Source: JADGHX01 sp035760965 (GTDB lineage Bacteria; Pseudomonadota; Gammaproteobacteria; Steroidobacterales; Steroidobacteraceae). Taken from it: a stretch of DNA of 64,000 nucleotides. Below, piece after piece: positions 17,726-28,275 of this stretch (the stretch's first letter is position 1; each line of letters starts with the position of its first letter). Where the stretch lies: the NCBI GenBank assembly GCA_035760965.1, contig DASTRY010000037.1, positions 1-64,000 on the forward strand, given 5' to 3'. A program made the position numbers and the translations under genes. Under the pieces are notes generated by a model that worked only from the letters and a program-made list of their open reading frames with translations, did not search any database and was not told the DNA's origin.

Positions 17726-18895
17726 TCAGGCTCCCGGCTGCAAAGCGTGTTGATCGGAGGCGAGTGGCAGCGCCGGCGGGCGATTCATGCGCTCCAGCGC
17801 CGGCGCTCCGAGCGATTCGCAGATCGCAAGCAATTCGGCGACGCGGTGCGCGCACGTGTGCCGGCTTAGGATCGTCTGCAGACCGTGGCCGGCGGTAGCC
17901 TGCGCAATGTGGGGACAGGCGCGCAGCAAGCGCAGATGCTCGCGCATCTGCGCGGCGGTACCTGCGACGAGATAGTCGTGTCCGGGCCTGAACAGATTTT
18001 CGCAATCGTCCCACGGCGTCGACACGAGCGGGATGCCGCAGGCAAGCGCCTCGAACATGCGGATGGTCGGAATGCCCGGCAGGCTCTCGGCGTAGAAGCG
18101 CCGCGGGATGTGCACGGTGACGGCGGCGTTTGCGAAGATTTCCGGCACCCGAAAGTTCGGCGCCCAGCCGCCGTATGCGATCCCAGCGCCATGCAAGGCC
18201 GCGAGCGCGGCTTCCGGATAACGCACGCCGTACACGCGCGCGCGCAGCCGCAAGGCGTGCGCGGGCTCGATCAGAAAGCGCGTGATCTCCGCGGCTCGCT
18301 CGCCGTCGCCCCAGTTGCCCACCCATACGAGGTCGGTGTTCGGCTCGCTCTGACGCAGCGCCGGCGTGAAGCGGCGCGTGTCCGCGGCCTCGTGCCACGT
18401 CCACGCGCGCGCGGCGAGGCCGTGATCTTCGTAGATCTGCCGCAGCACCGCGCCGAAGGCGAGCACGCCGTCGTAGCTCGAGAGGTCGAACGCACGGATC
18501 TCGCGAGGCGCACTCACGGCGCGATGGTGAGTGTCGTGGAACAGGAGCGTGAACCTTCCGCAGTGACGACGGTATGCGCCGATGCGCCTCACCAGCGCCG
18601 GGTCGTTCCACTCGTGGACGATCACGACGTCCGCACCATCGAGTGCGACGTCGAGATCGAGCGCGGCGGGGTCGTAGAGCGTGCTGCGCAACTGCGGGTA
18701 GGCCGCGTGAAACGCTGCGATCGGCTCGTCACCGTGATTCTCGCGTAGATTCCGCAGGCTCCAGCCGTCCGCGGGCTCGTAGATCGAGACCGCGTGGCCT
18801 TGGGCCTGCAGCTCGGTCGCGACGCCGCGCAGGAAATGCGCGTTGCCGTGATTCCAGTCGGAAATCAGGGAGTGGTAGAAGAGTACGAAATGCAC
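17726..18895 (-). CDS. CgeB-like glycosyltransferase (copy 3)
   Basis: 389-aa member of the same family, the most distant of the three. The N-terminus is FVLFYHSLISDWNHGNAHFLRG and the C-terminal motif FEALACGIPLVSTPWDD. A GTG start was chosen: it has AAGGAA seven bases upstream and leaves no shadow extension. It overlaps the end of the GT4 gene by 31 bases. Substrate unknown. Confidence 0.82.
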   Translation of the reverse strand: MHFVLFYHSLISDWNHGNAHFLRGVATELQAQGHAVSIYEPADGWSLRNLRENHGDEPIAAFHAAYPQLRSTLYDPAALDLDVALDGADVVIVHEWNDPALVRRIGAYRRHCGRFTLLFHDTHHRAVSAPREIRAFDLSSYDGVLAFGAVLRQIYEDHGLAARAWTWHEAADTRRFTPALRQSEPNTDLVWVGNWGDGERAAEITRFLIEPAHALRLRARVYGVRYPEAALAALHGAGIAYGGWAPNFRVPEIFANAAVTVHIPRRFYAESLPGIPTIRMFEALACGIPLVSTPWDDCENLFRPGHDYLVAGTAAQMREHLRLLRACPHIAQATAGHGLQTILSRHTCAHRVAELLAICESLGAPALERMNRPPALPLASDQHALQPGA

Positions 18896-19983
18896 GGTCT
18901 TTCCTTGGGGTCGAATGAATCGCCGTCGACGAGCGACCAGTACGCGTTCCAGTAGCGAGCGGCCATCTGCTCCGCGTCGTAGCGCTGCGCGCGCGCATGG
19001 GCCAGCGCGGCGCACACCGCGAGCTTGTCGGGGTTTGCGATGAGATGGTTGAGCGTGTCGCGCAAAGCGTCGGTATCGTCCGGCGGCACGTAGCACGCGG
19101 CGTCGCCCCACACCTCACGCAAACTTTCGATGTCGCCGAGCACCAGCGCACATTCAGAGAGTGCCGCTTCGAGTGCGGTGAGTCCGAACGGCTCGTAGCG
19201 TGCAGGCAGCGCGTAAATCGAAGCACGTGCGTACCAGTGCGCCAGCGTCTCGCGTGAGAGCGCACCGACGTACTGCACTCCGGCCACTTCCTCGGTGCGA
19301 CCGTCGGGGCTGGTCGCCGCGCCGGCCACGACGATCGGCCATTTGACCTCGTCGGCGACGCGCGCGAGGGCGGCCACGTTCTTGCCTGAGTCCCACAGTC
19401 TGCCGGCGCTGAAGACGAACGGCTCCTTCGTCGCGGCTCGAAAGCGGCGCGGATCGAGACCATTCGGAATGACCTCGGCCCGCAGCATGCCGCCGTAGTG
19501 CCGTCGCAGACAGCGCAGCATCGCGTGCGTCGGCGTGACGACGAGGTGCGCGGCCTCGAGGCTACGCGTGACTTCCTCCCGATAGCGTTCCCAGCCGACT
19601 GCGGGCGTGTCGTACACCGCGCTCCACCACGACAGCACGCACGAGTGCGCCGTCACTAGCACTGGTGCGCTCCACGGAAGGTCGGCATGCACCAGATGAT
19701 TGAAGTGGAGGAGGTCGGGCTCGAGCTCTTGCTCCAGCGCGCGCAGCCAGTCCGCCGCCTCGTCGAGACTGTCCCAAGGCGAGTCCATCCACTCGAGGCG
19801 ACAGCGGCTCGTCCGCAATTCCACGTGATCGAGCGCATCGACTTCCTTCCGCTGCGTTGCCGATGGCTCGGCGCCGAGCGTTGCCAGCAGCACTTTCACG
19901 GCGTAGGGCTGCAGCGCTGCGCACAGCTCCATGGCGTAGCGCCATACGCCGCCGATCGGGTCCGCGGTCATCAGTATCTTCAT
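18865..19983 (-). CDS. GT4-family glycosyltransferase
   Basis: 372-aa retaining GT-B enzyme. The N-terminus MKILMTADPIGGVWRYAMEL gives the first Rossmann half. The C-terminal donor-binding half has VIPNGLDPRRF, FVFSAGRLWDSGKN and the E-x7-E region YEPFGLTALEAALSECALV, where the second Glu of the pair normally contacts the nucleotide sugar. It is cytoplasmic; the donor is not predictable. The ATG forms ATGA with the stop of the oxidoreductase gene upstream. Confidence 0.9.
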   Translation of the reverse strand: MKILMTADPIGGVWRYAMELCAALQPYAVKVLLATLGAEPSATQRKEVDALDHVELRTSRCRLEWMDSPWDSLDEAADWLRALEQELEPDLLHFNHLVHADLPWSAPVLVTAHSCVLSWWSAVYDTPAVGWERYREEVTRSLEAAHLVVTPTHAMLRCLRRHYGGMLRAEVIPNGLDPRRFRAATKEPFVFSAGRLWDSGKNVAALARVADEVKWPIVVAGAATSPDGRTEEVAGVQYVGALSRETLAHWYARASIYALPARYEPFGLTALEAALSECALVLGDIESLREVWGDAACYVPPDDTDALRDTLNHLIANPDKLAVCAALAHARAQRYDAEQMAARYWNAYWSLVDGDSFDPKERPCISYSSTTP

Positions 19984-21038
19984 GCGTTGCGACCGTAGAT
20001 GACGTCGAGCGTCCGATGCACCGCGAGCAAGTGCTCCGCGTCCGGATCGAAGCGCGGGCTGCTCGCGAGCCGCCGTGCCCATTCGCAAATCGCCACGTCG
20101 CCCCACGCCCGCGTCGGAACGCTCAGCGCGCGTGTGCGTGTGCCTTCGCAATGCTCGACGCGGAAGTCGTAGAACGATCCGTTCACGTTGCGCAGCCGAA
20201 CGGCGCCGCGCGTTCCGAAGAAGCTCGCTTCGATCACGGCATCGCAGCCCGCGGAGAGCTTCCATGAGCACGCAACGCGGGCGCCGGCGCCGCCGGCGAG
20301 CCGCAACTCGGCGTGCGCGTAGTCCTCGACGGTCTCGATGGGTTTGCGCAGCGGCGCTCCGTCGCGATAGAGCGCGCCGCTCACGTGCTCGATGGCAGGA
20401 TAGTCGAGCATCCAGAGCAGCAGATCGATGAGGTGAATGCCCAGGTCCATCAGGCAACCGCCGCCGGCACTCGCAACCTCGTAGAACCAGGGCTTGTCCG
20501 GTCCGTACGCATTGTGAAACACCAGCTCCGCCGCGAACGGCGCGCCGATCGCGCCGCTCGCGAGCAGCGCTTTCATCTGCTCGACACCCGCGACGTTGCG
20601 GTAGCTGAGATCGACGCCGAGCAGCCGATCGTTGGCGCGCGCCGCTGCAATCACTTCGCGCGCTTCGCTTGCAGTACGGGCGAGCGGCTTCTGGCAGAAG
20701 ACGGCGAGCCCACGCTCCAGCGCCGCGCGAGCCTGTTCCGCGTGCTGCGCGCTCGGTGTGGCGATGACGATGCCGTCGAGATCCTCGTCGAGCACGCGCG
20801 CGACGGACTCCGCGCGGACCTGCGGCGCCCACTTGGACACCTGCGCCAGAGCGCGCTGCGTGGCCTCGTCGCTCGCGTCTGCAACCGCGACGATCTCCGC
20901 GACTTCGCTCGACGCGACGGCTTGCAGCCGATGCGTTCCGATCCAGCCAACGCCGAGGAATGCAAGGCGTGGACGCTTGGCTCCGGACGCGAGCGGCGGC
21001 GCAGTGGCGTGCGGCGTTTCGAGCGCGACGGCCCTCAT
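19980..21038 (-). CDS. Gfo/Idh/MocA-family oxidoreductase
   Basis: 352-aa NAD(P)-dependent dehydrogenase. The Rossmann motif is GVGWIGTHRLQA (about 29–40). The usual EKP catalytic motif reads QKPLA, a Glu-to-Gln change, and the C-terminal substrate domain holds GGGCLMDLGIHLIDL. The family includes inositol 2-dehydrogenase and sugar 3- or 4-dehydrogenases. Beside ino1 and inositol monophosphatase, oxidation of inositol or of a nucleotide sugar is a fair guess, not a proof. It lies 10 bases downstream of the zinc-type dehydrogenase gene and overlaps the GT4 start. Confidence 0.87.
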   Translation of the reverse strand: MRAVALETPHATAPPLASGAKRPRLAFLGVGWIGTHRLQAVASSEVAEIVAVADASDEATQRALAQVSKWAPQVRAESVARVLDEDLDGIVIATPSAQHAEQARAALERGLAVFCQKPLARTASEAREVIAAARANDRLLGVDLSYRNVAGVEQMKALLASGAIGAPFAAELVFHNAYGPDKPWFYEVASAGGGCLMDLGIHLIDLLLWMLDYPAIEHVSGALYRDGAPLRKPIETVEDYAHAELRLAGGAGARVACSWKLSAGCDAVIEASFFGTRGAVRLRNVNGSFYDFRVEHCEGTRTRALSVPTRAWGDVAICEWARRLASSPRFDPDAEHLLAVHRTLDVIYGRNA

Positions 21039-21048
21039 GCAGAGCTCC

Positions 21049-22023
21049 TCATTGGCAGTCGATCAGGGCCTTGAAGAATCCATCCGGCCGTTCCGCAAGC
21101 GTGCGAAACGCCGCCGCGGTCTCCTCCAGCGGAAAGATGTGCGTATATAAAGGTGTGGGGTCGAGCGTGCCGGCCGCGACACGTTCGAGCGCTTCCTGCA
21201 TGCCGCGGCGGTACTGCAGCGGGTCGCGCTCGTGCGCGTTCACCACATCGAGGCCGAGCCAGTTCCAGCGCTGCATGTCCACCGAGCGCCGGCCATCCTG
21301 GTGATAGCCTGCGATCACCAGCCGAGCGCGAACACCGGTGAGCGCACTCGCCACGTCGAGAGCGTCCTGAGTGCCGACGGCTTCGATCACACACTCGCAG
21401 CCATCGCCGCAGAACGCGAGCGCCTCGCGCACGGTCTGCGCCGGCTCGCTCAGGGTCACACACGAGGAGGCGCCGAAGTGCTCGGCCATCAGCAGTGCGG
21501 AGTGTCGCCGCGAGATCGCGATGACGCGCGCACCGGCTCGCACGCACAGCCCAGTGAGCAGTGCGCCGAGGAAGCCGATGCCGACGATGGCGACGGTCTG
21601 TCCAGCGACGATGTCGCTGCGACGAAAGATGTTCATCGCGCAGCCGAGTGGCTCGCCGGGCACCGGCAGACCCGCCAGGGCTGCGGGAATCCTCACGACC
21701 GCATCAGCATCGGCAATATCGTGCCGGGCGTATGCTTTTCCAGACACCATCGCGACCCGGTCGCCGACGACGAGGTCGGCAACGTCGGCTCCGACGGCGT
21801 CGATGCGGCCCCAGCCTTCGTGACCGGGCGCACCGGCCGGAAAGGGATACGCGAACCAGGGTCGGCCTTCCCACACCGGCAGGTTCGAGGCACACACACC
21901 GCACCCTTCGAGACGCACGCGCACCTGTCGCGGCCCGGGGAGCGGCAGCGGCACATCGACGGTGGTCACCTCGCGACTGCCGTTGAAGCAAGCGGCGCGT
22001 GTCTGCGCGAGCGCGGCGCTCAT
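21049..22023 (-). CDS. zinc-type alcohol dehydrogenase-like protein (MDR family)
   Basis: 324-aa medium-chain dehydrogenase/reductase. The catalytic-zinc Cys lies in GCGVCASNLPVWEG and the second ligand region is APGHEGWGRI. The Rossmann motif is IVGIGFLGALLTGL. The lobe with four closely spaced cysteines that binds structural zinc in many relatives is missing, giving a shortened protein. Together with the Gfo/Idh/MocA enzyme it may supply an oxidation–reduction pair on a cyclitol or sugar (inference). The start was set at MSAALAQTRAACF, which overlaps the previous stop as ATGA. Confidence 0.85.
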   Translation of the reverse strand: MSAALAQTRAACFNGSREVTTVDVPLPLPGPRQVRVRLEGCGVCASNLPVWEGRPWFAYPFPAGAPGHEGWGRIDAVGADVADLVVGDRVAMVSGKAYARHDIADADAVVRIPAALAGLPVPGEPLGCAMNIFRRSDIVAGQTVAIVGIGFLGALLTGLCVRAGARVIAISRRHSALLMAEHFGASSCVTLSEPAQTVREALAFCGDGCECVIEAVGTQDALDVASALTGVRARLVIAGYHQDGRRSVDMQRWNWLGLDVVNAHERDPLQYRRGMQEALERVAAGTLDPTPLYTHIFPLEETAAAFRTLAERPDGFFKALIDCQ

Positions 22024-23093
22024 CGCGCCGCCACCATCGGAGGAGGGCCGGCGCTCGCGCTCGCAGCGGCACTCGCGTCGAGCCACTTGCCGAGCCGTTC
22101 GAGGCCTTGCGCCACCGTCATGCGCGGGCGCCAGCCTGTTGCGGCGGAGAACGCGCCGGTGTTGCTCACGTAATAGCGTTGGTCCCCGCGCCGGGCACGC
22201 CCGTATTGCACGCGCGGCGGCTGACCGCCGGAGCGCTCCTGCAGCCGCGCAATGAGCTCGCGCAGGCTCAGCGTATTCAGCGGACCGCCGCCGATGTTGA
22301 ACGCCTGACCGGCGAGCCGCTCGGCGTTGCGCATCGCGAGCTGGAAGGCGTCGAGCAGGTCCTCGACATACAGGAGATCGCGCACCTGGAGGCCGTCGCC
22401 GTAGATATTGAGCGTGCCGCGCTCGCGTGCGCGTTTCATGAAGTGCGCAACCCAGCCCTGATCCTCGTTCCCCTGTTGATGCGGGCCGTAGATGCAGCTC
22501 ATCCGGAACACGATGGTGCGCAGGTCGAACGAGCGCGCGTAGTCGAGGACGTACTGCTCCGCCGCTCCCTTCGAGCAGCCATACGGGCTGTGGAATTCGA
22601 GCGGCCGTGTTTCATCGACGCCCTGCGCGCGCAGGGTAGCGTCCGCGGGCATGCAGCGCTCCGCGCTGACCTCGAGTTGCACGTCCGCGAGCGCGCCGTA
22701 CACCTTGTTCGTCGACGTGAACAGCAGCGGCGGCGGGTCCGTCAGCTGCCGCATGGTTTCGAGCACGTTGAGCGTGCCGCGCGCATTGATCTCGAAATCC
22801 GTGCGCGGGTCGGTGAGGCTCGACGTCACGGCCACCTGCGCGGCGAGATGGTAGACCTCCGACGCGCGCGCGACCGCTGCAGCCACCGCATCCGCGTCGC
22901 GAATGTCCGCGATCTCGACACTCAGGTGCTCGGGGTGCTGTTCCCAGAGCCAATCGAGATTGGCCTGCACACCGCGGCGCGAGAGATTGTCGAACACGAG
23001 CACGTCGCGCCCCGCGCGCAGCAGGCGATCTGCGAGGTTGGTGCCAATGAAGCCGGCGCCACCGGTGATGAGAACGGGTCTGGCGTCGGTCAT
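22020..23093 (-). CDS. NAD-dependent sugar-nucleotide epimerase (extended SDR, CDP-tyvelose epimerase-like)
   Basis: 357-aa extended short-chain dehydrogenase: GGAGFIGTNLADRLL binds NAD, and STNKVYG and YGCSKGAAEQY give the Ser/Thr–Tyr–Lys catalytic set. The overall pattern (VYHLAAQVAVTSSLTDP, then RDLLYVEDLLDAF) is closest to CDP-paratose/tyvelose 2-epimerases, but UDP-glucose 4-epimerase activity cannot be excluded. First of the operon's two epimerase-like genes counted from ino1; ATGA overlaps on both sides. Confidence 0.88.
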   Translation of the reverse strand: MTDARPVLITGGAGFIGTNLADRLLRAGRDVLVFDNLSRRGVQANLDWLWEQHPEHLSVEIADIRDADAVAAAVARASEVYHLAAQVAVTSSLTDPRTDFEINARGTLNVLETMRQLTDPPPLLFTSTNKVYGALADVQLEVSAERCMPADATLRAQGVDETRPLEFHSPYGCSKGAAEQYVLDYARSFDLRTIVFRMSCIYGPHQQGNEDQGWVAHFMKRARERGTLNIYGDGLQVRDLLYVEDLLDAFQLAMRNAERLAGQAFNIGGGPLNTLSLRELIARLQERSGGQPPRVQYGRARRGDQRYYVSNTGAFSAATGWRPRMTVAQGLERLGKWLDASAAASASAGPPPMVAAR

Positions 23094-24194
23094 GCCACGA
23101 GCCCCCGAGCCTCGAGCTCGCTCACGGCGCGCGCGCCATGATCCTCGCTCTCGCTCTGCGCGAGCCATTCGCCGAGCTCCGCGAGGCCGTCGTCGAGCGC
23201 GATGCGTGGGCGATAGCCGAGCACCTCCGTCGCGCGTGCGATGTCCGCATAGCAATTGCGGATGTCCCCCGCGCGGTAGCGCCCGGACACTTGCGGTTCG
23301 ATGCTCTCGCGACCGAGGACGCGCGCGAGGCGCCGCGCGATCTCGATGATCGTGTACGCGTTGCCGCTGCCGATATTGAGCGCGACGTCGGCGGCGTCGG
23401 TCTCGAGCGCGAGCACGCACGCCTGCGCGAGGTCCCGCACGTGCACGAAGTCGCGCTTCTGCAGACCGTCTTCGAAGATCATCGGCCGATTGCCGTTCAG
23501 GTAGCGCGCCGCGAAGTTGGCGAGCACGCCGGTGTACGGATTCGCGAGCGCCTGGCGCGGTCCGTAGACATTGAAGAACCGCAGCGCCACCGCAGGGATG
23601 TCGTACGCGCGCCCGTACAGCCGGCACATCGTCTCCTGATCGAGCTTCGAGAGCGCGTAGATCGACTGCGGGTCGATCGTCTTGTCCTCGCGCGTCGGCA
23701 CGGGCTCGAGCGGCCGCCCGCAAGGATCGCGCACTTCCCAATCCGCCTGCTTCAGTTGCCGGGCCGAACGCGGCGGCGGCGCGCGCTCGCGGTCGCCGAG
23801 CCGATATTGCCCCTCGCCGTACACGCTCATGCTCGATGCCACGATGAGCTTGCGCACCGGATGCTCGAGCAGCGCTTCGAGCAGCACGGCAGTGCCGCGG
23901 TTGTTCACGTCCGTGTAGCGCTCGATCTGATACATGCTCTGCCCGACGCCGACCGCGGCCGCGAAGTGGTACACCGCGGAGACGCCCTCGAGCGCGCGCG
24001 CGACGTCTGCGGGATTCCGCACATCACCGCGAATCGCCTCGACGTCGCGTGCGAGATAGCTCGGGAAATGCGCCGCTTTGCCGTGAACCTGCGCGTCCAG
24101 ATTGTCGAGCAGCCGCACACCGTAGCCGCGTGTGAGCAACGCGTCCGCCACGTGCGAGCCGATGAAGCCCGCGCCGCCCGTGATCAGAACCCGT

Positions 24195-24208
<14 letters not shown>
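23090..24208 (-). CDS. NAD-dependent epimerase/dehydratase (extended SDR)
   Basis: 372-aa extended SDR with GGAGFIGSHVADALL, the catalytic Ser in VASSMSVYGEGQY, and YALSKLDQE as the Tyr-x3-Lys motif. A Pro/Arg-rich insertion of about 40 residues lies between the Ser and Tyr motifs, longer than in GalE. The start has AAGGA nine bases upstream and overlaps the end of the decarboxylase-like gene by 14 bases. It probably modifies a UDP- or GDP-sugar for the glycosyltransferases downstream. Confidence 0.87.
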
Positions 24209-25270
<1,062 letters not shown>

Positions 25271-25274
<4 letters not shown>

Positions 25275-26191
25275 CGGATCTCCTGCATGGCGAGCGTCAC
25301 GGCTGGCGCGTAGCGCCGGGTCATCTCCGCACAGAAGCTCGCGAACGCCGCGAGCTCGCGCGGTGCGCTCGTATGGTGGGGCTGGATACCGAGCGATTCC
25401 GGTGTGAAGCAGAACGTCACGGTCACCGCGAACTCATCGAGCGCGCGCGTCAATCGATCGAACCAGCGCAGCGCGTCGGGACGCAGGCTGTCGGACCAGC
25501 TGAGTCCGGTGCGCAGATAGCGGACCCCGAGCTCGCGCAGGCGCACGACGGCGTCGTCGAGTCGCGGGTCCTCGAAGTGAAACCATTGGCAGATGCCGAG
25601 ATCCGGCGTGTGGCGGGCGAACTGCTCGTAGGCCGGCTTGTTCGAGCCGTCCTCGCGGACGAGCCCCATGTGGAAATGGCGGTAGTAGGACGAGCCTTCC
25701 GCTTCGCGATGGCGCGTCGTTGCGGGCCAGGCGCGCGGCAGATCGTACAGGCTGTACCAGTGGACGCGCGGCGATTGGCCGCGCAGCAGCTCCATCGAGC
25801 GCGCGAGTCCGAACTCCTGCACTTCATCCGCGCCGAAAGTCGAGACGCCGATCTCCGACACCCAGACCGGCAACGTCGTCACGGCGCGGATGGAGGCGAT
25901 CTGATCGGGCCACTCGTTGATCGACCAGTTGTTCCAGTCGAGCGGGAAGCCGTGCACGGCGACGGCGTCGACTTCGGCGAGCACGCCTTGCCGCTCCATG
26001 CGCCGGATGAAGTGCGGATCGATCGGCGAGATGCCGCCGAGCACGCGCGGCAGTCCCGGAGATTCCGCCGCGATCGCGCGCGCTGCGAGGATCGCCATGC
26101 CGGAGAACAGCCGCCACTCGGGATCCACATCGATGAAGTCCCAGTGGGATTTGTTGTTCGGCTCGTTCCACAGCATCGTCGCTTCGATCAC
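25271..26191 (-). CDS. clan GH-A-like glycoside hydrolase with circularly permuted barrel
   Basis: 306-aa protein with beta-xylosidase/GH39-like motifs in an unusual order. The acid/base motif WNEPNN (Glu10), normally at strand 4, is at the very N-terminus. Then come GGISPIDP (strand 5), AVAVHGFP (6), PVWVSEIGVS with nucleophile Glu113 (7) and WYSLYDLP (8). Segments normally at the start of such barrels follow: GICQWFHFEDP at 199–209, VRYLRTGLSW at 223–232 and VTVTFCFTP at 256–264. No signal peptide, so cytoplasmic. The GTG was chosen for its GGAG; upstream sequence in frame is only shadow of the phosphatase gene. Substrate unknown. Confidence 0.75.
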
Positions 26192-26247
26192 CCGCTCACT
26201 CCACCGCGTCGAGGTAAGTACGTTTGCCTCGGAGCAAGCGCCATTCC

Positions 26248-27093
26248 TCAATCGAGAGCAGTGGCAACCGCAGCTTCGCGATCGACGGCGTGCGGATCGC
26301 CGATCAGTACAGGCTGACGCCAGCTGCGTAGCGTCGCGATGCGCTTGCGCGCGTTCGGCGCGGAAAACGCCGTGAGCGGCTGCCAAGTATTCTCGCGACG
26401 CGTGAGCACGCGGCAGCCGGCGACGCGCGCGAGCACGACGCCGGCCGCAACGTCCCAGATCGCGGGACGCGCGAGATACGCAACGCGCAGCACGCCCGCC
26501 GCGGCGAAGGCGCACTCGAGCGCGGCGGAGGCGAGCACGCGCGTCTCGAAAAAGGCGCCATAGCGAGGCACGTCGCCGGGCTCGCTCGCAAGGCCGCGCC
26601 ATGCCCCCTTCGGCTTACGTGCCAGCGGTACGCCGTCGAGCGACAGAACGCCTTCGTGGTGTGCGTGATAGATGCCGGGGCGGCGCTCGTGCGTGCACGC
26701 GCACCAGATCGCACCCGCAACGGGCACATGCCGGTGCAGCACGCCGATCGACGATGCGAACAACGGCAAGCCGTTCAAGTAGTTCGTCGTGCCGTCCAGC
26801 GGGTCGATGACCCAGATGAACGGCGCGTCTTCCGGCTCCTGCTCTTCGTGCTCTTCGCCGATGACGACATGTCGCGGAAAGCGCTCCGCGACGACGTGCC
26901 GCAGGCGCGCTTCCACTTCGCGGTCGACGTTCGACACCGGGTCGGCATTGCTCGCGGCTCCCGGTCGGGCGGCCTTGAAGCGCACGGCGAGCGCATCGAG
27001 CGGCAGCGTGTGGATGTATTGGCCCGCGAGCTGCGCGAGCTGAACCGCTGTTCGTTCCAGCTCGACCAAAGTGGCCGTCGGCAGTTGTCTCAC
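26248..27093 (-). CDS. inositol monophosphatase family protein
   Basis: 281-aa Mg2+-dependent phosphatase with all three family motifs: GEE at 79–81, WVIDPLDGTTNY at 93–104 and WDVAAG at 213–218. It most likely dephosphorylates myo-inositol phosphate made by the synthase at the other end of the operon; related family members act on other sugar phosphates or PAP. It is the first gene of the 13-gene leftward unit. The 195-base divergent gap upstream carries a 16-base palindrome and probably the operon promoter. Confidence 0.92.
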   Translation of the reverse strand: MRQLPTATLVELERTAVQLAQLAGQYIHTLPLDALAVRFKAARPGAASNADPVSNVDREVEARLRHVVAERFPRHVVIGEEHEEQEPEDAPFIWVIDPLDGTTNYLNGLPLFASSIGVLHRHVPVAGAIWCACTHERRPGIYHAHHEGVLSLDGVPLARKPKGAWRGLASEPGDVPRYGAFFETRVLASAALECAFAAAGVLRVAYLARPAIWDVAAGVVLARVAGCRVLTRRENTWQPLTAFSAPNARKRIATLRSWRQPVLIGDPHAVDREAAVATALD

Positions 27094-27168
27094 GGATGCG
27101 CTCGTTCACGAGGCCGATGCTCGACGGACCGGACATACGGGCGCACTAACATGCATCAACAGCTCGCG

Positions 27169-27184
27169 GCTAACTCAAGTTAGC
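27169..27184. promoter_or_regulatory. 16-base palindrome in the divergent promoter gap
   Basis: GCTAACT and AGTTAGC are perfect inverted arms separated by CA. The site lies 76 bases upstream of the inositol monophosphatase start and 105 bases upstream of the divergent GT9-like start. This is a position expected for an operator controlling the sugar cluster. The regulator is unknown, and no regulator gene lies inside the cluster. Confidence 0.45.
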
Positions 27185-27288
27185 GGCACGCGCGCTCCGG
27201 CGGCACTTTCTACCGCCGCCCTCGCGCGTCGACGCAACTCTTACAACTCGGCGCTGTTGAAGACTACGGATCACAGAAGGGCCGCCGC

Positions 27289-28275
27289 ATGGGATTGGAC
27301 GGAGATTTGAGCAATCGTAATTCCCAATCGACGCTGTGTGCGCAGCTCGATGAATTGAACGGCAGTTGGCTTGCAGCGATGCGCGCGGGCCGCTTCTCGC
27401 AAGCGTGGCGCATCAGTGATGCAGCGCTGCGATTGCGCTCAGGTATGGAGTGCTCGCACTGGCCGCGGCATGAGCAGTTCATCTGGCGAGGCGCGCCGCT
27501 CGCAGGGCGGCGTGTGCTGATCCGTTGCTATCACGGGCTCGGCGACACCATCCAATTCGTGCGCTTCGCATCGCGCACGTCGGCGCGTCACGTCACGTTG
27601 TGGGTGCAGCCGCAGTTGCTTCCGCTCTTGCGCTCGATGCGCGGCATCGATCGTCTCGCCCCGCTCGACGAGGGTACGCCGCGCATCTCGTACGACGTCG
27701 ACATCGAGCTTGCCGAGTTGATGCACGCGTTGCGTGTGACACCCGAGGTGCTCGCGCCGGAGCTTCCCTATCTGCACGTGCGGCCCGCCGAGCTGGAAGC
27801 AGCGGGCGACGAGCGCTTGCGCGTCGGAATAGTGTGGGCGGCCGGACAGTGGAACGTGCGACGGTCGATTCCTTGCGAATGGCTCGCGACGCTCGGCGAC
27901 ATCCCGGGCATCGCATGGTTCGTGCTCCAGCGCGGCCCTTCGTTGAGCGAATGGCGCCACGATTTCGGCACGATTCCGCGGATCGACGACATCGTCGACG
28001 AAGCACGAGCACTGCGCGCGCTGAATCTGCTGATCACCGTCGATACCTGCAGCGCGCACCTCGCGGGCGCGCTGGCCGTGCCGGTGTGGACGCTGCTTCC
28101 TTACGATGCCGATTGGCGTTGGATGCGCCGCCGCGCCGAGACGCCGTGGTATCCGACGATGCGATTGATTCGCCAGCCGCGCGCGGGCGATTGGCGTCAG
28201 GTGCTGCGGATTGTCGAGCGCGACTTACGCGCGCGGGTCGCTCAAGTCGGCGGCGCTTCGGAGGCGAGGAGCTGA
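27289..28275 (+). CDS. GT9/heptosyltransferase-like glycosyltransferase
   Basis: 328-aa protein whose C-terminal two-thirds resemble ADP-heptose:LPS heptosyltransferases: CYHGLGDTIQFVRFA (about 80–94), LRVGIVWAAGQW, and the late nucleotide-site motif TVDTCSAHLAGALAVPVW. The N-terminal 60 residues are helical and do not match the classical family. AAGGG lies before the ATG. It diverges from the main operon, and its last 34 bases overlap the convergent nucleotidyltransferase gene. Donor unknown. Confidence 0.78.
   Translation: MGLDGDLSNRNSQSTLCAQLDELNGSWLAAMRAGRFSQAWRISDAALRLRSGMECSHWPRHEQFIWRGAPLAGRRVLIRCYHGLGDTIQFVRFASRTSARHVTLWVQPQLLPLLRSMRGIDRLAPLDEGTPRISYDVDIELAELMHALRVTPEVLAPELPYLHVRPAELEAAGDERLRVGIVWAAGQWNVRRSIPCEWLATLGDIPGIAWFVLQRGPSLSEWRHDFGTIPRIDDIVDEARALRALNLLITVDTCSAHLAGALAVPVWTLLPYDADWRWMRRRAETPWYPTMRLIRQPRAGDWRQVLRIVERDLRARVAQVGGASEARS

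Noticed and set aside
17726..19111. Upstream start adding 72 residues to CgeB-like copy 3
   Set aside because: The extra part is Arg-rich shadow of the GT4 gene; the GTG with AAGGAA upstream fits the family's N-terminus.
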